Assembly (NCBI RefSeq): GCF_002161445.1
Contig: NZ_NFHT01000001.1
Coordinates: 186,001 to 250,000 of the forward strand
DNA length: 64,000 bases
Direction: 5' to 3'
From: Alistipes sp. An66
GTDB lineage: Bacteria > Bacteroidota > Bacteroidia > Bacteroidales > Rikenellaceae
Shown piece by piece: positions 1-8,046 of the stretch. The notes beneath the pieces are model-generated. The model had not been told where the DNA came from and searched no databases. It saw only the letters and a program-made list of their open reading frames with translations. Every line of letters starts with the position of its first letter. Position 1 is the first letter of the stretch. A program made the translations under genes and the position numbers.

Positions 1-1
1 G

Positions 2-601
2 AGAGCAATTGTTCGTAAGCAAAAGCATCCTTCGACATTTCGAGTTGCTCGGTATGCAACAGCGCGCGCATCCTTTAAGAACTATTGCAAGAACGATTTT
101 GATGAAGCTATCCTCCTTCAAGGATTGGAGAAACTTCAGAACAAGACGCCAGTATCGCAATGGGCGGCCAGCGAAAAGAGTTGTTCTATCCAAGCGATTC
201 GAGGGTTTATGCAAAGTCACTTTCCGGAACGATTCGGTCGAATCAAATGCTCGTTTTTCACGCCTCGTGAAAAGCAGATTAGGTTCGGAGGACTAACCCT
301 TGTGGTAGCTCCGGATTTAATTTTCCGCTGGGAAGAGGATGGAACCCGTTATATCGGATGCCTGAAACTGCGGATCAAAAAGAAGGCTGCCGAGTTCGGA
401 GTGTACCGACGTATCGCATCTTTGCTGGCTCATTATTTAAGATGCATTGCCGCTGACGATGAAGTCGTAGTGAATAATTTTTGTCTGTGCTACAACGCCA
501 TGGATGGAAACATTATTCCGGCACCAAGAGACCTTCAATCGGATATGGAAGATCTTCGAATTGCCAGTGAACAGATTGTTGAACTTTGGAACGTTGCCTA
601 A
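2..601 (+). CDS. unrecognised protein, 5' end outside the window
   Basis: The reading frame is open from base 2 to the TAA at 599-601, so the gene starts upstream of the window; an internal ATG at 125 is probably not the start because in-frame sequence continues to its left. About 199 residues are visible. I do not recognise the family. The middle has a strand-like stretch APDLIFRWEEDGTRYIG followed by CLKLRIKKK, which loosely recalls the core of PD-(D/E)XK nucleases but lacks the acidic residue before the lysine, so I do not claim that fold. No signal peptide or membrane segment is visible in this part. GC is about 47 percent, far below the core genes to the right. It is followed after one base by a DUF2188 gene, probably in the same transcript. 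Confidence 0.6.
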   Translation, partial: RAIVRKQKHPSTFRVARYATARASFKNYCKNDFDEAILLQGLEKLQNKTPVSQWAASEKSCSIQAIRGFMQSHFPERFGRIKCSFFTPREKQIRFGGLTLVVAPDLIFRWEEDGTRYIGCLKLRIKKKAAEFGVYRRIASLLAHYLRCIAADDEVVVNNFCLCYNAMDGNIIPAPRDLQSDMEDLRIASEQIVELWNVA

Positions 602-602
602 A

Positions 603-824
603 ATGGGAAAGAACCAACACGTTGTACCTCATGACGGCCAATGGGCCGTCAGAGGAGAAGGTAATCAACGAGTAACTGTAATTACTCGCACTCAACAAGA
701 GGCAATTGAGATAGCCCGCGAAATCGCTCGCAACCAAAGGTCTGAATTACTTATTCACCGACCCAATGGCCAAATACGAGATCGCGATAGCTATGGGAAC
801 GATCCTCATCCACCCGAAGGATAA
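603..824 (+). CDS. DUF2188 domain protein
   Basis: A 73-residue soluble protein that looks like one DUF2188 domain: an N-terminal KNQHVVPHDGQWAVRGEGN strand region, then an Arg/Thr segment, a helix rich in Ala/Ile (QQEAIEIAREIARNQ), and a C-terminal HRPNGQIRDRDSYG motif. This matches the usual length and ending of the family (GxIxxxxxYGxDP). Function is unknown; members are often found in mobile or defence-rich DNA. The start is ATG 603, one base after the stop of the upstream gene, so the two are translationally close. A strong hairpin terminator follows. GC is about 45 percent, consistent with an acquired segment. Confidence 0.85.
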   Translation: MGKNQHVVPHDGQWAVRGEGNQRVTVITRTQQEAIEIAREIARNQRSELLIHRPNGQIRDRDSYGNDPHPPEG

Positions 825-833
825 AAAAACGTC

Positions 834-868
834 AAGAAAGGAGGATGATTTGATCATCCTCCTTTCTT
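834..868 (+). terminator. strong hairpin terminator
   Basis: A perfect 15-bp stem (834-848 with 854-868) and 5-nt loop directly after the DUF2188 gene. The stem arms are purine-rich on the left (AAGAAAGGAGGATGA) and end in CTTTCTT on the right, giving a U-rich 3' arm. It probably ends the transcript of the two accessory genes. Confidence 0.8.
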
Positions 869-879
869 AATCTAATTGT

Positions 880-901
880 TGTATGACAAATGTATGACAA
901 A
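880..901. repeat. tandem 11-mer beside the tRNA-Cys gene
   Basis: Two perfect head-to-tail copies of TGTATGACAAA (880-890 and 891-901), between the accessory genes and the 3' side of tRNA-Cys. Such short direct repeats next to a tRNA end can be integrase arm-binding sites, but no integrase is in the window, so this role is only suggested. Confidence 0.45.
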
Positions 902-904
902 ATA

Positions 905-942
905 AAACGAAAACCGCGTTGCAGATATCTACAACGCGGTTT
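905..942 (-). terminator. terminator of tRNA-Cys
   Basis: Stem AACCGCGTTG / CAACGCGGTT (within 911-942) lies just 3' of the tRNA gene on the minus strand and is followed, reading leftward, by a T-rich run (complement of 901-910). Confidence 0.7.
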
Positions 943-947
943 CTGTG

Positions 948-1018
948 AGGTCTGAAGCGGACTCGAACCGCTGTACAAGGTTTTGCAGACCTTTGCCTAG
1001 CCACTCGGCCATCAGACC
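948..1018 (-). tRNA. tRNA-Cys (anticodon GCA)
   Basis: The reverse complement folds as a cloverleaf: acceptor GGTCTGA paired with TCAGACC, D-arm containing GCCGAGTGGC, anticodon stem AAGGT/ACCTT with loop CTGCAAA (anticodon GCA), and T-arm with GGTTCGAGTCC. The discriminator base is T, 71 nt in total, and CCA is not encoded. Its 3' end faces the AT-richer accessory segment at 1-900, the usual geometry for integration at a tRNA 3' end. Confidence 0.95.
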
Positions 1019-1161
1019 ATGATCTTCGCAACTCCAATCCCTCTCCTGTACGGAATCCATCCTTACAAGGCCATCCCCCCCCTCTTTTCTTGCAAGGCAA
1101 GGGCCTTTCGCTACCCCCCCCCTCCCGAAAAAGATGATGTACGGATCGGTGTTTCGGAGTG

Positions 1162-1192
1162 CAAATATACAAACTTTTCCTTTCCCTCCAAA
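1162..1192 (-). promoter_or_regulatory. promoter of tRNA-Cys (TTTG-N19-TATATTTG)
   Basis: On the minus strand TTTG (1192-1189) and TATATTTG (1169-1162) are 19 nt apart, a canonical Bacteroidota promoter pointing at the tRNA. The transcript would start near 1155 and carry a leader of about 137 nt containing G9 and G8 runs (C runs 1114-1122 and 1075-1082 on the plus strand). Confidence 0.7.
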
Positions 1193-1285
1193 ACTTCTCG
1201 CAAACTTTAACCCTTTTATTCGAATAAACATGCGCTATTCCCCAAAAAATACCTAACTTTACCATGATTTTTCCTTGCAAAGACC

Positions 1286-2386
1286 ATGACTATCGAGGAT
1301 ATCGCCCTGCAAATGACTCCCGGAATCGGCATGAAAGGCGCCGTCCATCTGCTCGAAGTATTCGGCAGCGCGTCCGCCATATTCGCCGCCTCCGTCGAAG
1401 ATCTTGTCGAAAGAGCCGAAATCCGGCCCGACCTCGCCCGTCAGATCCTCCGCCGACAGGGATTTCCCGCCGCTGCACGCGAAATCGAATACTGTCGCCG
1501 AAACGAGATCCGCATCATCGCTTCCTCCGATCCCGAATACCCGCCGCTGCTGCGCGAAATGCCCGATTATCCCTCCGTCCTCTATGTCAGGGGTAATGCC
1601 GAAGCCCTTACCCTGCACTGTCTCTCGATGGTCGGAACCCGCCAGGCAACACCCTACGGCCAATCCATGTGCAACCGGCTCGTCGACGGTCTCGCGGAAC
1701 GAATCCCCGGACTCTGCATCGTCAGCGGCCTCGCCTTCGGAATCGACGTCGCCGCGCACCGGGCCGCCCTCGCAGCCGACGTCCCCACCGTCGCCGTCCT
1801 GGCCAACACGCTCCCGGGCATAACCCCCGCCCAACACGCGGGAGTCGCACGAGACATCCTCGACCGCGGAGGCGCCCTCGTCACGGAACTCCACTCGCAA
1901 TCCAAACAGAACGGAAACTTCTACCTCGCCCGAAACCGCATCATCGCCGGATTGAGCGCCGGATGCGTCATCGTGGAATCTCCCGACAGCGGAGGATCCC
2001 TCTTCACGGCCCACTGCGCCGACAGTTGCAACCGGACGGTCATGGCCGTCCCGGGACGCGCCACCGACCGCACGTCGGCCGGAACGAACCACCTGATCCG
2101 CAACCGCAAGGCCCAACTCGTCATGAACGCCGACGACATCATCCGCGAACTGATGTGGGACCTCGGCGAGAATCCCGCCACGTTCCGGCCCCAGGCCCCG
2201 ACCCCGGCGCTGACACCCGACGAAACGCGGTTGCTCGATCTGTTCCCGACGACCGACCCCCTGCCGCTCGAAACCCTGGCCGAAACGAGCGGGCTGAACC
2301 CCGGCGAACTCACCGCCCTGCTCATCGGACTCGAACTCTCGGGCGCCATCCGGCAACTCCCCGGAAACCGATACATGAAACTATGA
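1286..2386 (+). CDS. dprA: DNA-processing protein DprA
   Basis: 366 residues. DprA loads RecA onto incoming single-stranded DNA during natural transformation and protects that DNA in the cytoplasm. The N-terminal 60 or so residues look like the helix-hairpin-helix region (LQMTPGIGMKGAVHLLE). The central Rossmann-like domain is clear: MVGTRQATPYG, then VSGLAFGIDVAAHRAAL, then FYLARNRIIAGLS and ESPDSGGSLFTA, all standard DprA blocks. The C-terminus (about 300-366) matches the winged-helix DprA extension. Length is usual. The stop codon overlaps the start of tatD (ATGA at 2383-2386), so the two are co-transcribed. TAACTTTA at 1254-1261 is a possible -7 box, with no good -33 partner. Confidence 0.95.
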   Translation: MTIEDIALQMTPGIGMKGAVHLLEVFGSASAIFAASVEDLVERAEIRPDLARQILRRQGFPAAAREIEYCRRNEIRIIASSDPEYPPLLREMPDYPSVLYVRGNAEALTLHCLSMVGTRQATPYGQSMCNRLVDGLAERIPGLCIVSGLAFGIDVAAHRAALAADVPTVAVLANTLPGITPAQHAGVARDILDRGGALVTELHSQSKQNGNFYLARNRIIAGLSAGCVIVESPDSGGSLFTAHCADSCNRTVMAVPGRATDRTSAGTNHLIRNRKAQLVMNADDIIRELMWDLGENPATFRPQAPTPALTPDETRLLDLFPTTDPLPLETLAETSGLNPGELTALLIGLELSGAIRQLPGNRYMKL

Positions 2387-3195
2387 ATCTGATCGATACA
2401 CATTCGCATCTCTACGACGAAGCGTTCGATGCAGACCGCGAGGAGGCATTCGGAAGAGCCCTGCACGAAGGGGTTCGGCAACTGTTGCTTCCGGCCATCG
2501 ACTCCGAAAGCCACGAACGGCTCTTCGAACTCTGCCGCCGGCACCCCGACCGCTGTACGCCGATGATGGGCCTGCATCCGACCTCGGTCAACGACAATCC
2601 CCGCTGGCAGGAGGAGTTGGCGCTCGTGGAGCATTACCTCGAAACGCCGCCGCCCGGGATTCCAACCTTCTGCGCCGTCGGCGAAATCGGGCTCGACCTC
2701 TATTGGAGCCGGGAGTTCCGCAAAGAGCAGATCGAGGCGTTCCGCCGCCAGATCGAACTCGCCCGGCAATATCGTCTTCCAATCGCCGTCCATACGCGCG
2801 ACGCCTGGCCCGAAACGGTCGAAATCATGCGCGAATACCGCGGATGCGGTGTCCAGGGCGTCTTCCACGCCTTTTCGGACGGCATCGAAACCTACCGCGC
2901 ACTGAAAGCGTGCGGCGATTTCCTCTTCGGGATCGGAGGCGTTGTCACCTTCAAGAAGAGCCGGCTCGCGGAGGTAGTACGCGAAATGGAGTTGCGGGAC
3001 CTGGTGCTCGAAACCGATTGTCCCTACCTGACACCGGCTCCCCACCGGGGCGAACGCAACGAATCGGCTTATGTCCGCCACGTCTGCGAGAAGGTGGCCG
3101 AGATCCGGGGGATCACTCCGGAGGAGACGGCCGAAATCACGACAGCCAATGCCGAACGGATGTTCGGGAAGGCGGCGCCCGCAATAACAAGCTGA
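2383..3195 (+). CDS. tatD: TatD family metal-dependent DNase
   Basis: 270 residues, a metal-dependent hydrolase of the TatD family, known as a 3'-5' exonuclease or DNA-repair nuclease. Metal-binding motifs are visible: DTHSHLYD at the N-terminus, CAVGEIGLD (glutamate ligand), PIAVHTRDA, GVFHAFS and VLETDCPYLTP near the C-terminus. I chose ATG 2383 because it gives the family's normal N-terminus immediately before the DTHSH motif and overlaps the dprA stop by 4 nt; the frame remains open upstream but only as a Pro/Arg-rich shadow of dprA. Confidence 0.95.
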   Translation: MNLIDTHSHLYDEAFDADREEAFGRALHEGVRQLLLPAIDSESHERLFELCRRHPDRCTPMMGLHPTSVNDNPRWQEELALVEHYLETPPPGIPTFCAVGEIGLDLYWSREFRKEQIEAFRRQIELARQYRLPIAVHTRDAWPETVEIMREYRGCGVQGVFHAFSDGIETYRALKACGDFLFGIGGVVTFKKSRLAEVVREMELRDLVLETDCPYLTPAPHRGERNESAYVRHVCEKVAEIRGITPEETAEITTANAERMFGKAAPAITS

Positions 3196-3212
3196 AAAAA
3201 TCGGTCCGAACC

Positions 3213-3569
3213 ATGAAACGAATAAGAATCACCGTTCTCCGCAAGGTCTGCCACCGGGACCTGATCGAACGTTACGAAAACCCGATCGAACACGCCTGCG
3301 ACATGCAGGAGGGAGAGGTCTTCGTCGCCGAGGGCTGGCAACGGCCCGAAGGGCTGTGCGAAAGCGCCTGGCAGACCCTCTCGCCCTTCGTCATGGCGCT
3401 GGCCCACGGAGCCACGGATTTTTACGACGGATGGATGAAGAACCCGGCATCGGCAATGCTGTCGTGCAACGACGGGTTCCGGCCGGTGAGCTTCCTTGTG
3501 GAGGCCCTCGACGAAACGGCCGCGGACGGATGGGGAACCGAACCCTCCGAAAATCAAAAAAACAACTGA
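3213..3569 (+). CDS. TIGR04076 family protein
   Basis: 118 residues, soluble, of the TIGR04076 type: it starts with an IRITVLRKVCHRDLIERY block, has CDMQEGEVFV in the middle and ends in a domain containing DGWMKNP and a CNDGFRPVSF segment. Members are small Cys-containing proteins of unknown role, often near metabolic genes. ATG 3213 lies 17 nt after tatD, suggesting the same operon; the next gene begins 20 nt after its stop. Confidence 0.8.
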   Translation: MKRIRITVLRKVCHRDLIERYENPIEHACDMQEGEVFVAEGWQRPEGLCESAWQTLSPFVMALAHGATDFYDGWMKNPASAMLSCNDGFRPVSFLVEALDETAADGWGTEPSENQKNN

Positions 3570-3589
3570 AAAAGAACACCATACACGAT

Positions 3590-4618
3590 ATGCGATCCTC
3601 CATTCTGATCATCTACACGGGCGGCACCATCGGCATGAAGACCGATGCGGCGACCGGAGCGCTCGTTCCGTTCGATTTCAGCGGCATCTATGAGGAGTTC
3701 CCCTCGTTGAAACGCCTCAACGTCGATATCGACGTCCACACGGTCGACCCGGTGATCGACTCCTCGAACGTCGAACCCGCAAACTGGCTCGCTCTGGCCG
3801 AGTTCATCCGCGACAACTACACCCGATACGACGGATTCGTCGTCCTGCACGGCACCGACACGATGTCCTATACGGCCTCGGCGTTGAGTTTCCTGCTGGA
3901 AAACCTCGCCAAGCCCGTGGTCTTCACCGGCAGCCAGATCCCCATCGGCGTCCTGCGCACCGACGGCCGCGAGAACCTCATCACGGCCATCGAAATCGCC
4001 GGAGCCCGCATCGACGGCCGGCCCGTCGTCCCCGAAGTGTCGCTCTACTTCCAGAACCGCCTGTTCCGGGCCAACCGCACCACCAAACGCAGCGCCGAAG
4101 CGTTGAGCGCCTTCCGCTCCTACAACTACCCGCCGCTGGCCGAGGTCGGCGTCAACATCGCCTACAACCGTGCGGCCATCCTCCGCCCCGCGGAGTGCGG
4201 CGACACGCTGCGCATCGCCACCCGCCTTTCGGGCGGCATCGAACTCGTGAAACTCTTCCCCGGACTCGGCGAGGAGATCCTCCAGGCGATGTTCGCCGCT
4301 CCCGGACTGCGGGCCGTCGTGCTCGAAACCTACGGCGCCGGAAACGCCCCCACGTCGGAGCGCTTCATCCGCGTCGTCAAGGAGGCCGTCGACCGCGGAA
4401 TCATCCTGCTCAACATCACCCAGTGCGGCGGCGGACGGGTCTCGATGGACCTCTACGAAACAGGACTGAAATTGCAGAAGACCGGCGTGCTCTCCGGATA
4501 CGACATGACGGCCGAAGCCGCCGTGACCAAACTCATGTACGTCCTCGGACTGGGACTCCCCGACGAACACACCCGGGTCCTGCTGCGCGAGCCCCTGCGC
4601 GGAGAATTTACCCCCTGA
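3590..4618 (+). CDS. ansA: type I L-asparaginase
   Basis: 342 residues; hydrolyses L-asparagine to aspartate and ammonia in the cytoplasm. Both asparaginase signatures are present: IYTGGTIGMK near the N-terminus (the nucleophilic Thr) and VLHGTDTMSYTASALSF around residues 84-100 (HGTDT). The lack of a signal peptide and the length fit the cytoplasmic type I enzyme. It is the last gene of the dprA-tatD-TIGR04076-ansA run; a new promoter for the exb genes starts right after the stop. Confidence 0.95.
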   Translation: MRSSILIIYTGGTIGMKTDAATGALVPFDFSGIYEEFPSLKRLNVDIDVHTVDPVIDSSNVEPANWLALAEFIRDNYTRYDGFVVLHGTDTMSYTASALSFLLENLAKPVVFTGSQIPIGVLRTDGRENLITAIEIAGARIDGRPVVPEVSLYFQNRLFRANRTTKRSAEALSAFRSYNYPPLAEVGVNIAYNRAAILRPAECGDTLRIATRLSGGIELVKLFPGLGEEILQAMFAAPGLRAVVLETYGAGNAPTSERFIRVVKEAVDRGIILLNITQCGGGRVSMDLYETGLKLQKTGVLSGYDMTAEAAVTKLMYVLGLGLPDEHTRVLLREPLRGEFTP

Positions 4619-4622
4619 AACA

Positions 4623-4653
4623 TTGCATGGAACGATTTTTTTTCCTATATTTC
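4623..4653 (+). promoter_or_regulatory. likely promoter of the exbB operon
   Basis: TTG (4623-4625), 20 nt, TATATTTC (4646-4653) resembles the Bacteroidota promoter. It would give a 5' leader of about 320 nt before exbB. I see no gene in 4654-4983; a basic 92-residue frame there has no recognisable features. Confidence 0.5.
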
Positions 4654-4983
4654 GCACTGCTAATGTGTCCCTATCGCAAGGCTTGTCCGGTGCAGGAGCG
4701 TGGATTTTTCGATTGAATCGACTGATTGACAGGACGTTGCAACCGACCGGAAGGATGAGGACGGGAGAGGGGGGACAGATTTCGGAACCCGTTTCCGGAG
4801 CCATGCGGAACCGCAAAACAACGGCGCGGAGCACGGGAAACGAAAAAATATGTGTCAGGAAAAGGAATTTTTTTAAGCGCAAAACCGGGAAGGAAGGGTA
4901 GAACTGAACCCCGGAAAAGGAAGAAACCAAAGCAAACAAATACAACGATCAACTAATCAAATTTAATCTTATCCAACACAACT

Positions 4984-5736
4984 ATGAAAAAACTTTTTTT
5001 GATTCCGTCGGTCGCCCTCTCCGTACTGGGTACCGTTAGCGCTTTTGCGCAGGATGCCGCAGCCGCAGCCGAAACGGTTGTCGCCGAAACCCAAATGGCT
5101 GGTGACAGCCTGCACCACGTCATGATGCAGAAGTTCCTCGAAGGCGGTTGGCAATGGATGCTTCCGATTTTGGTATTCCTCGTACTCGGTTTGGCTGTAG
5201 CCATCGAACGTATCCTTTACCTGTCGCTCTCGACGATCAACTCGAAGAAATTCATCGCCAAGGTCGAAGAGACCCTGCAAAATGGCGGCATCGAGGCTGC
5301 CAAAGAGATTTGCCGCAACACCCGTGGCCCGATCGCTTCGATCTACTATCAGGGCCTCGACCGCTACGACCAGGGTCTCGACTCGGTTGAAAAAGCCGTC
5401 GTTTCCTACGGATCCGTACAGACCGGCCAGATGGAGTCGGGACTGACATGGATCGGCCTGTTCATCGCCCTCAGCCCGATGCTCGGATTTATGGGTACCG
5501 TCGTCGGTATGGTCGACGCATTCGACGCCATCCAGGCTGCCGGCGATATCAGCCCGACGCTCGTTGCAGGCGGTATCAAGGTCGCCCTTCTGACGACCCT
5601 CATGGGTCTTATCGCTGCGGTTATTCTTCAGCTGTGCTACAACTACATCGTTTCGAAGATCGACTCCCTCGTCAACACAATGGAGGATTCCTCCATCACG
5701 CTCATGGATATCCTCACCGCTTACAGCAAAAAATAA
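4984..5736 (+). CDS. exbB: MotA/TolQ/ExbB proton channel family protein
   Basis: 250 residues. ExbB forms the proton-conducting inner-membrane complex with ExbD that energises TonB-dependent outer-membrane transport (or a Tol-like system). An N-terminal segment MKKLFLIPSVALSVLGTVSA looks like a signal peptide ending at AFAQ, common in Bacteroidota ExbB. Membrane segments follow at about 60-78, 155-175 (TWIGLFIALSPMLGFMGTV) and 200-225 (GIKVALLTTLMGLIAAVI). The GFMGTVVGMVDAF block is the family hallmark. Start of a tight operon with a small membrane protein and two exbD genes; no tonB gene is close by. Confidence 0.93.
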   Translation: MKKLFLIPSVALSVLGTVSAFAQDAAAAAETVVAETQMAGDSLHHVMMQKFLEGGWQWMLPILVFLVLGLAVAIERILYLSLSTINSKKFIAKVEETLQNGGIEAAKEICRNTRGPIASIYYQGLDRYDQGLDSVEKAVVSYGSVQTGQMESGLTWIGLFIALSPMLGFMGTVVGMVDAFDAIQAAGDISPTLVAGGIKVALLTTLMGLIAAVILQLCYNYIVSKIDSLVNTMEDSSITLMDILTAYSKK

Positions 5737-5766
5737 TCGAACGCAGTTAAAAAGTCATTAGCAATC

Positions 5767-6186
5767 ATGAAAAAAGTAATGAACATATTGCTGGGCATTC
5801 TGATGGTCATCACGATAGTCCTTCTGGTCTACGCGATCGCCACCGGGGGCTCGGAAGCCGCGATCAGCGTAAACCTCATATGGTGCTACGTCCTCATCGT
5901 AGCCGCCATCGCTGCCGCTCTCTTCTGCGCCGTCTTCGGAATGACCCAGAACCCGGCAGGCATCAAGGGAACCTTATTATCCTTTGGGCTGATAGTCGCC
6001 ATAGTCGGCATAGCATACTTTATTTCCGCCAGCCACTCGGTTCAAATTCCCGACCTCGCAAACAACAGTGTATTCGACCGTGGTGCAACCGTGCTGACTG
6101 AAACCAGCATCCTGGTGACGTACGTAGCCATAGTTGCTGCAATCGTAACGACCGTAGTTACCGAAATCTGGGGAGCACTTAAATAA
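5767..6186 (+). CDS. small membrane protein of the exb operon
   Basis: 139 residues with four hydrophobic stretches: 5-25, 36-59, 68-87 (LLSFGLIVAIVGIAYFISA) and 112-133. I do not recognise a named family. Its position between exbB (30 nt upstream) and exbD (15 nt downstream) suggests a part in the proton-channel complex; such a small extra membrane protein in Bacteroidales exb clusters is something I recall but cannot confirm here. No catalytic motif is visible. Confidence 0.8.
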   Translation: MKKVMNILLGILMVITIVLLVYAIATGGSEAAISVNLIWCYVLIVAAIAAALFCAVFGMTQNPAGIKGTLLSFGLIVAIVGIAYFISASHSVQIPDLANNSVFDRGATVLTETSILVTYVAIVAAIVTTVVTEIWGALK

Positions 6187-6200
6187 TAAAATGAGCGGTT

Positions 6201-6806
6201 ATGGCAAGAAACGCAAGAAAAACACCGGAAGTAAGAGCTGACTCCCAAGCCGACATCGCCTTCCTGCTGCTGATCTTCTTCCTGGTCGCCACCACGATGA
6301 ATACCGATACGGGTATCGCGCGTATGCTTCCGCCCATGCCTCCCGAGGACCAACAGCAGGAGGAAATCAAGGTGAAGGAGCGCAACCTCTTCCTCGTATT
6401 CATCAACGGCCGCGGCGATATTATGGCGGGAGTCTCCGGCAAACAGGAACCGATCGTCCTCAGTCAGTTGAAGGACCGGGCCAAGGAGTTCGTCGTCAAC
6501 CCGATGGACGACCCCAACCTCCCGGAACGGATCGACAAGGAGATCGAACTCGCCGATGGCAGCAAATGGGTCTATCCCGTCAGCGAGGGCGTGATCTCCT
6601 TGCAGACGACGCGTGATACGAACTATCAGTCCTATATCATGGTGCAGAACGAACTCACCCGCGCCTTCAACGAGGTGCGCGATGAGGTAGCCCTGCGCAA
6701 GTTCGGATCCAAATACAGCGAACTCACCGAGGACGAGCGCAATGCGGTAGCAAAAGCTGTGCCCTTGAAGATTTCGGAAGCAGAACCACGTAATATTAAA
6801 AGGTAA
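6201..6806 (+). CDS. exbD: biopolymer transport protein ExbD (first copy)
   Basis: 201 residues, longer than the usual 130-150. One N-terminal membrane segment (IAFLLLIFFLVATTMN) preceded by a charged cytoplasmic tail; the SQADIAFLLLIFFLV block contains the conserved membrane Asp of ExbD/TolR that takes part in proton flow. The remainder is a large periplasmic domain with extra charged sequence (140-201). It lies between the small membrane protein and a second exbD, 7 nt before the latter. Confidence 0.9.
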   Translation: MARNARKTPEVRADSQADIAFLLLIFFLVATTMNTDTGIARMLPPMPPEDQQQEEIKVKERNLFLVFINGRGDIMAGVSGKQEPIVLSQLKDRAKEFVVNPMDDPNLPERIDKEIELADGSKWVYPVSEGVISLQTTRDTNYQSYIMVQNELTRAFNEVRDEVALRKFGSKYSELTEDERNAVAKAVPLKISEAEPRNIKR

Positions 6807-6813
6807 GTAAGCC

Positions 6814-7293
6814 ATGGCAGTAATGAAAAAGACGGGAGACAAAAAAGAAGTCCCCGCTATCTCGACCGCTTCGCTTCCTGACGTGATCTTCATGATCCTC
6901 TTCTTCTTCATGGTCTCCACGACCATGCGTGATCAGGAACTGCTCGTAAGATACAAACTCCCGGAGGCTACCGAAGTGCAGAAGCTCGAAAAGAAATCTC
7001 TGGTCAGCTTCATCCACATCGGTCCCCCCTCCCTGCCGATGCAGGCAAAGTTCGGTACCGCGCCCCGCATCCAGTTGAACGACTCGTACAAATCCACGCG
7101 GGATATTCTGGATTTCGTCGCTGCGGAACGCGACAAGTTGAGCGAAGCAGACCGTGCCTCGATGACCATCTGCCTCAAAGCCGACCAGGCTACGAAGATG
7201 GGTATCGTGACCGACGTCAAGCAGGAACTCCGTCGCGCCAACGCGCTGAAAATCTCCTATGCGGCCTCCAAGTCGCTGGGATACCAGAACTAA
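6814..7293 (+). CDS. exbD: biopolymer transport protein ExbD (second copy)
   Basis: 159 residues, usual ExbD length. The single membrane segment SLPDVIFMILFFFMVSTTM contains the conserved Asp. The periplasmic domain ends in TDVKQELRRANALKISYAA, a typical ExbD C-terminal block. Two non-identical ExbD proteins in one operon are common in Bacteroidota and may form a mixed dimer inside the ExbB ring. A strong terminator follows. Confidence 0.92.
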   Translation: MAVMKKTGDKKEVPAISTASLPDVIFMILFFFMVSTTMRDQELLVRYKLPEATEVQKLEKKSLVSFIHIGPPSLPMQAKFGTAPRIQLNDSYKSTRDILDFVAAERDKLSEADRASMTICLKADQATKMGIVTDVKQELRRANALKISYAASKSLGYQN

Positions 7294-7313
7294 ACCGACC
7301 GGATCGGAATTGG

Positions 7314-7345
7314 AAGAAGCAGGCTTTCGGGCCTGCTTCTTTTTT
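7314..7345 (+). terminator. terminator of the exb operon
   Basis: Perfect 11-bp stem AAGAAGCAGGC / GCCTGCTTCTT (7314-7324 with 7331-7341), 6-nt loop, followed by a T run. Confidence 0.9.
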
Positions 7346-7418
7346 GTCCGGAAAAAAGACGGAAACGATCCGGAGAAAAGATGGCAACGATTTTGTCCGG
7401 AAAAGAGACGGCAACGAT
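7346..7418. repeat. three imperfect 22-24 nt repeats next to rnhB
   Basis: Three diverged copies of a unit like CCGGAAAAGAGACGGCAACG: 7346-7369, 7370-7391 and 7395-7418. The third abuts the rnhB stop codon. No function is evident. Confidence 0.65.
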
Positions 7419-8017
7419 CAGAAAGGCAATTCCAACTGGTCGATTTCGTGGTTGAAGCTCAACCGGTGATGGGGTGTCAACCCGTATTCACGGATCGCCA
7501 GACGATGCTCCCGCGTCGGATACCCCTTGTTCTGCGACCATCCGTACTGCGGATACTCCCCGGCGATCCGACGCATGTATTCGTCCCGATGGGTCTTGGC
7601 AAGCACCGAGGCGGCCGCAATATCGGCATACTTGCCGTCCCCCTTGACGATACACTGCCACGGAATCGTCAGATGCGTCCGGAAGCGGTTGCCGTCGATC
7701 GCCAGAAACTCCGGAGCCGGAGAGAGGCGCTCCACGGCCAACGACATCCCTTCGAACGAGGCGTTCAGAATATTGATCTCGTCGATCCGCGCCGCCGAGA
7801 CCGCTTCTACGGCCCAGGCTATCGCCTCCCGCTCGATAACGGCCCGGAGTTTGTCGCGGTTCCGTTCGCTCATCTGTTTCGAATCGTTCAGCAGCGGATC
7901 GTGGAAGTCCGGCGGCAGCATCACCGCCGCCGCAAAGACCGGACCTGCCAGGCATCCCCGGCCGGCTTCGTCGCAACCCGCTTCCGACAAATGGTATTGA
8001 TACTGATTCTCCAACAT
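7418..8017 (-). CDS. rnhB: ribonuclease HII
   Basis: 199 residues. RNase HII cuts RNA in RNA-DNA hybrids, including single misincorporated ribonucleotides. Motifs: GCDEAGRGCLAGPVFAAAV (catalytic Asp-Glu), LNDSKQMSER, FLAIDGNRF and GDGKYADIAAASVLAKTHRD with the remaining acidic residues. The frame extends 75 codons further upstream, but that part is a low-quality Cys/Arg-rich sequence made from short repeats, so I chose ATG 8017, which places the catalytic DEAGRG about 14 residues in, as in other RNase HII. The gene is flanked on both sides by degenerate repeats. Confidence 0.95.
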   Translation of the reverse strand: MLENQYQYHLSEAGCDEAGRGCLAGPVFAAAVMLPPDFHDPLLNDSKQMSERNRDKLRAVIEREAIAWAVEAVSAARIDEINILNASFEGMSLAVERLSPAPEFLAIDGNRFRTHLTIPWQCIVKGDGKYADIAAASVLAKTHRDEYMRRIAGEYPQYGWSQNKGYPTREHRLAIREYGLTPHHRLSFNHEIDQLELPF

Positions 8018-8046
8018 GGTTCCCGAGCCCGAAAAAACGACTCCGC

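Noticed and set aside
4623..4901. 92-residue basic frame in the exbB leader
   Set aside because: No recognisable features and it starts within the likely promoter; treated as untranslated leader.
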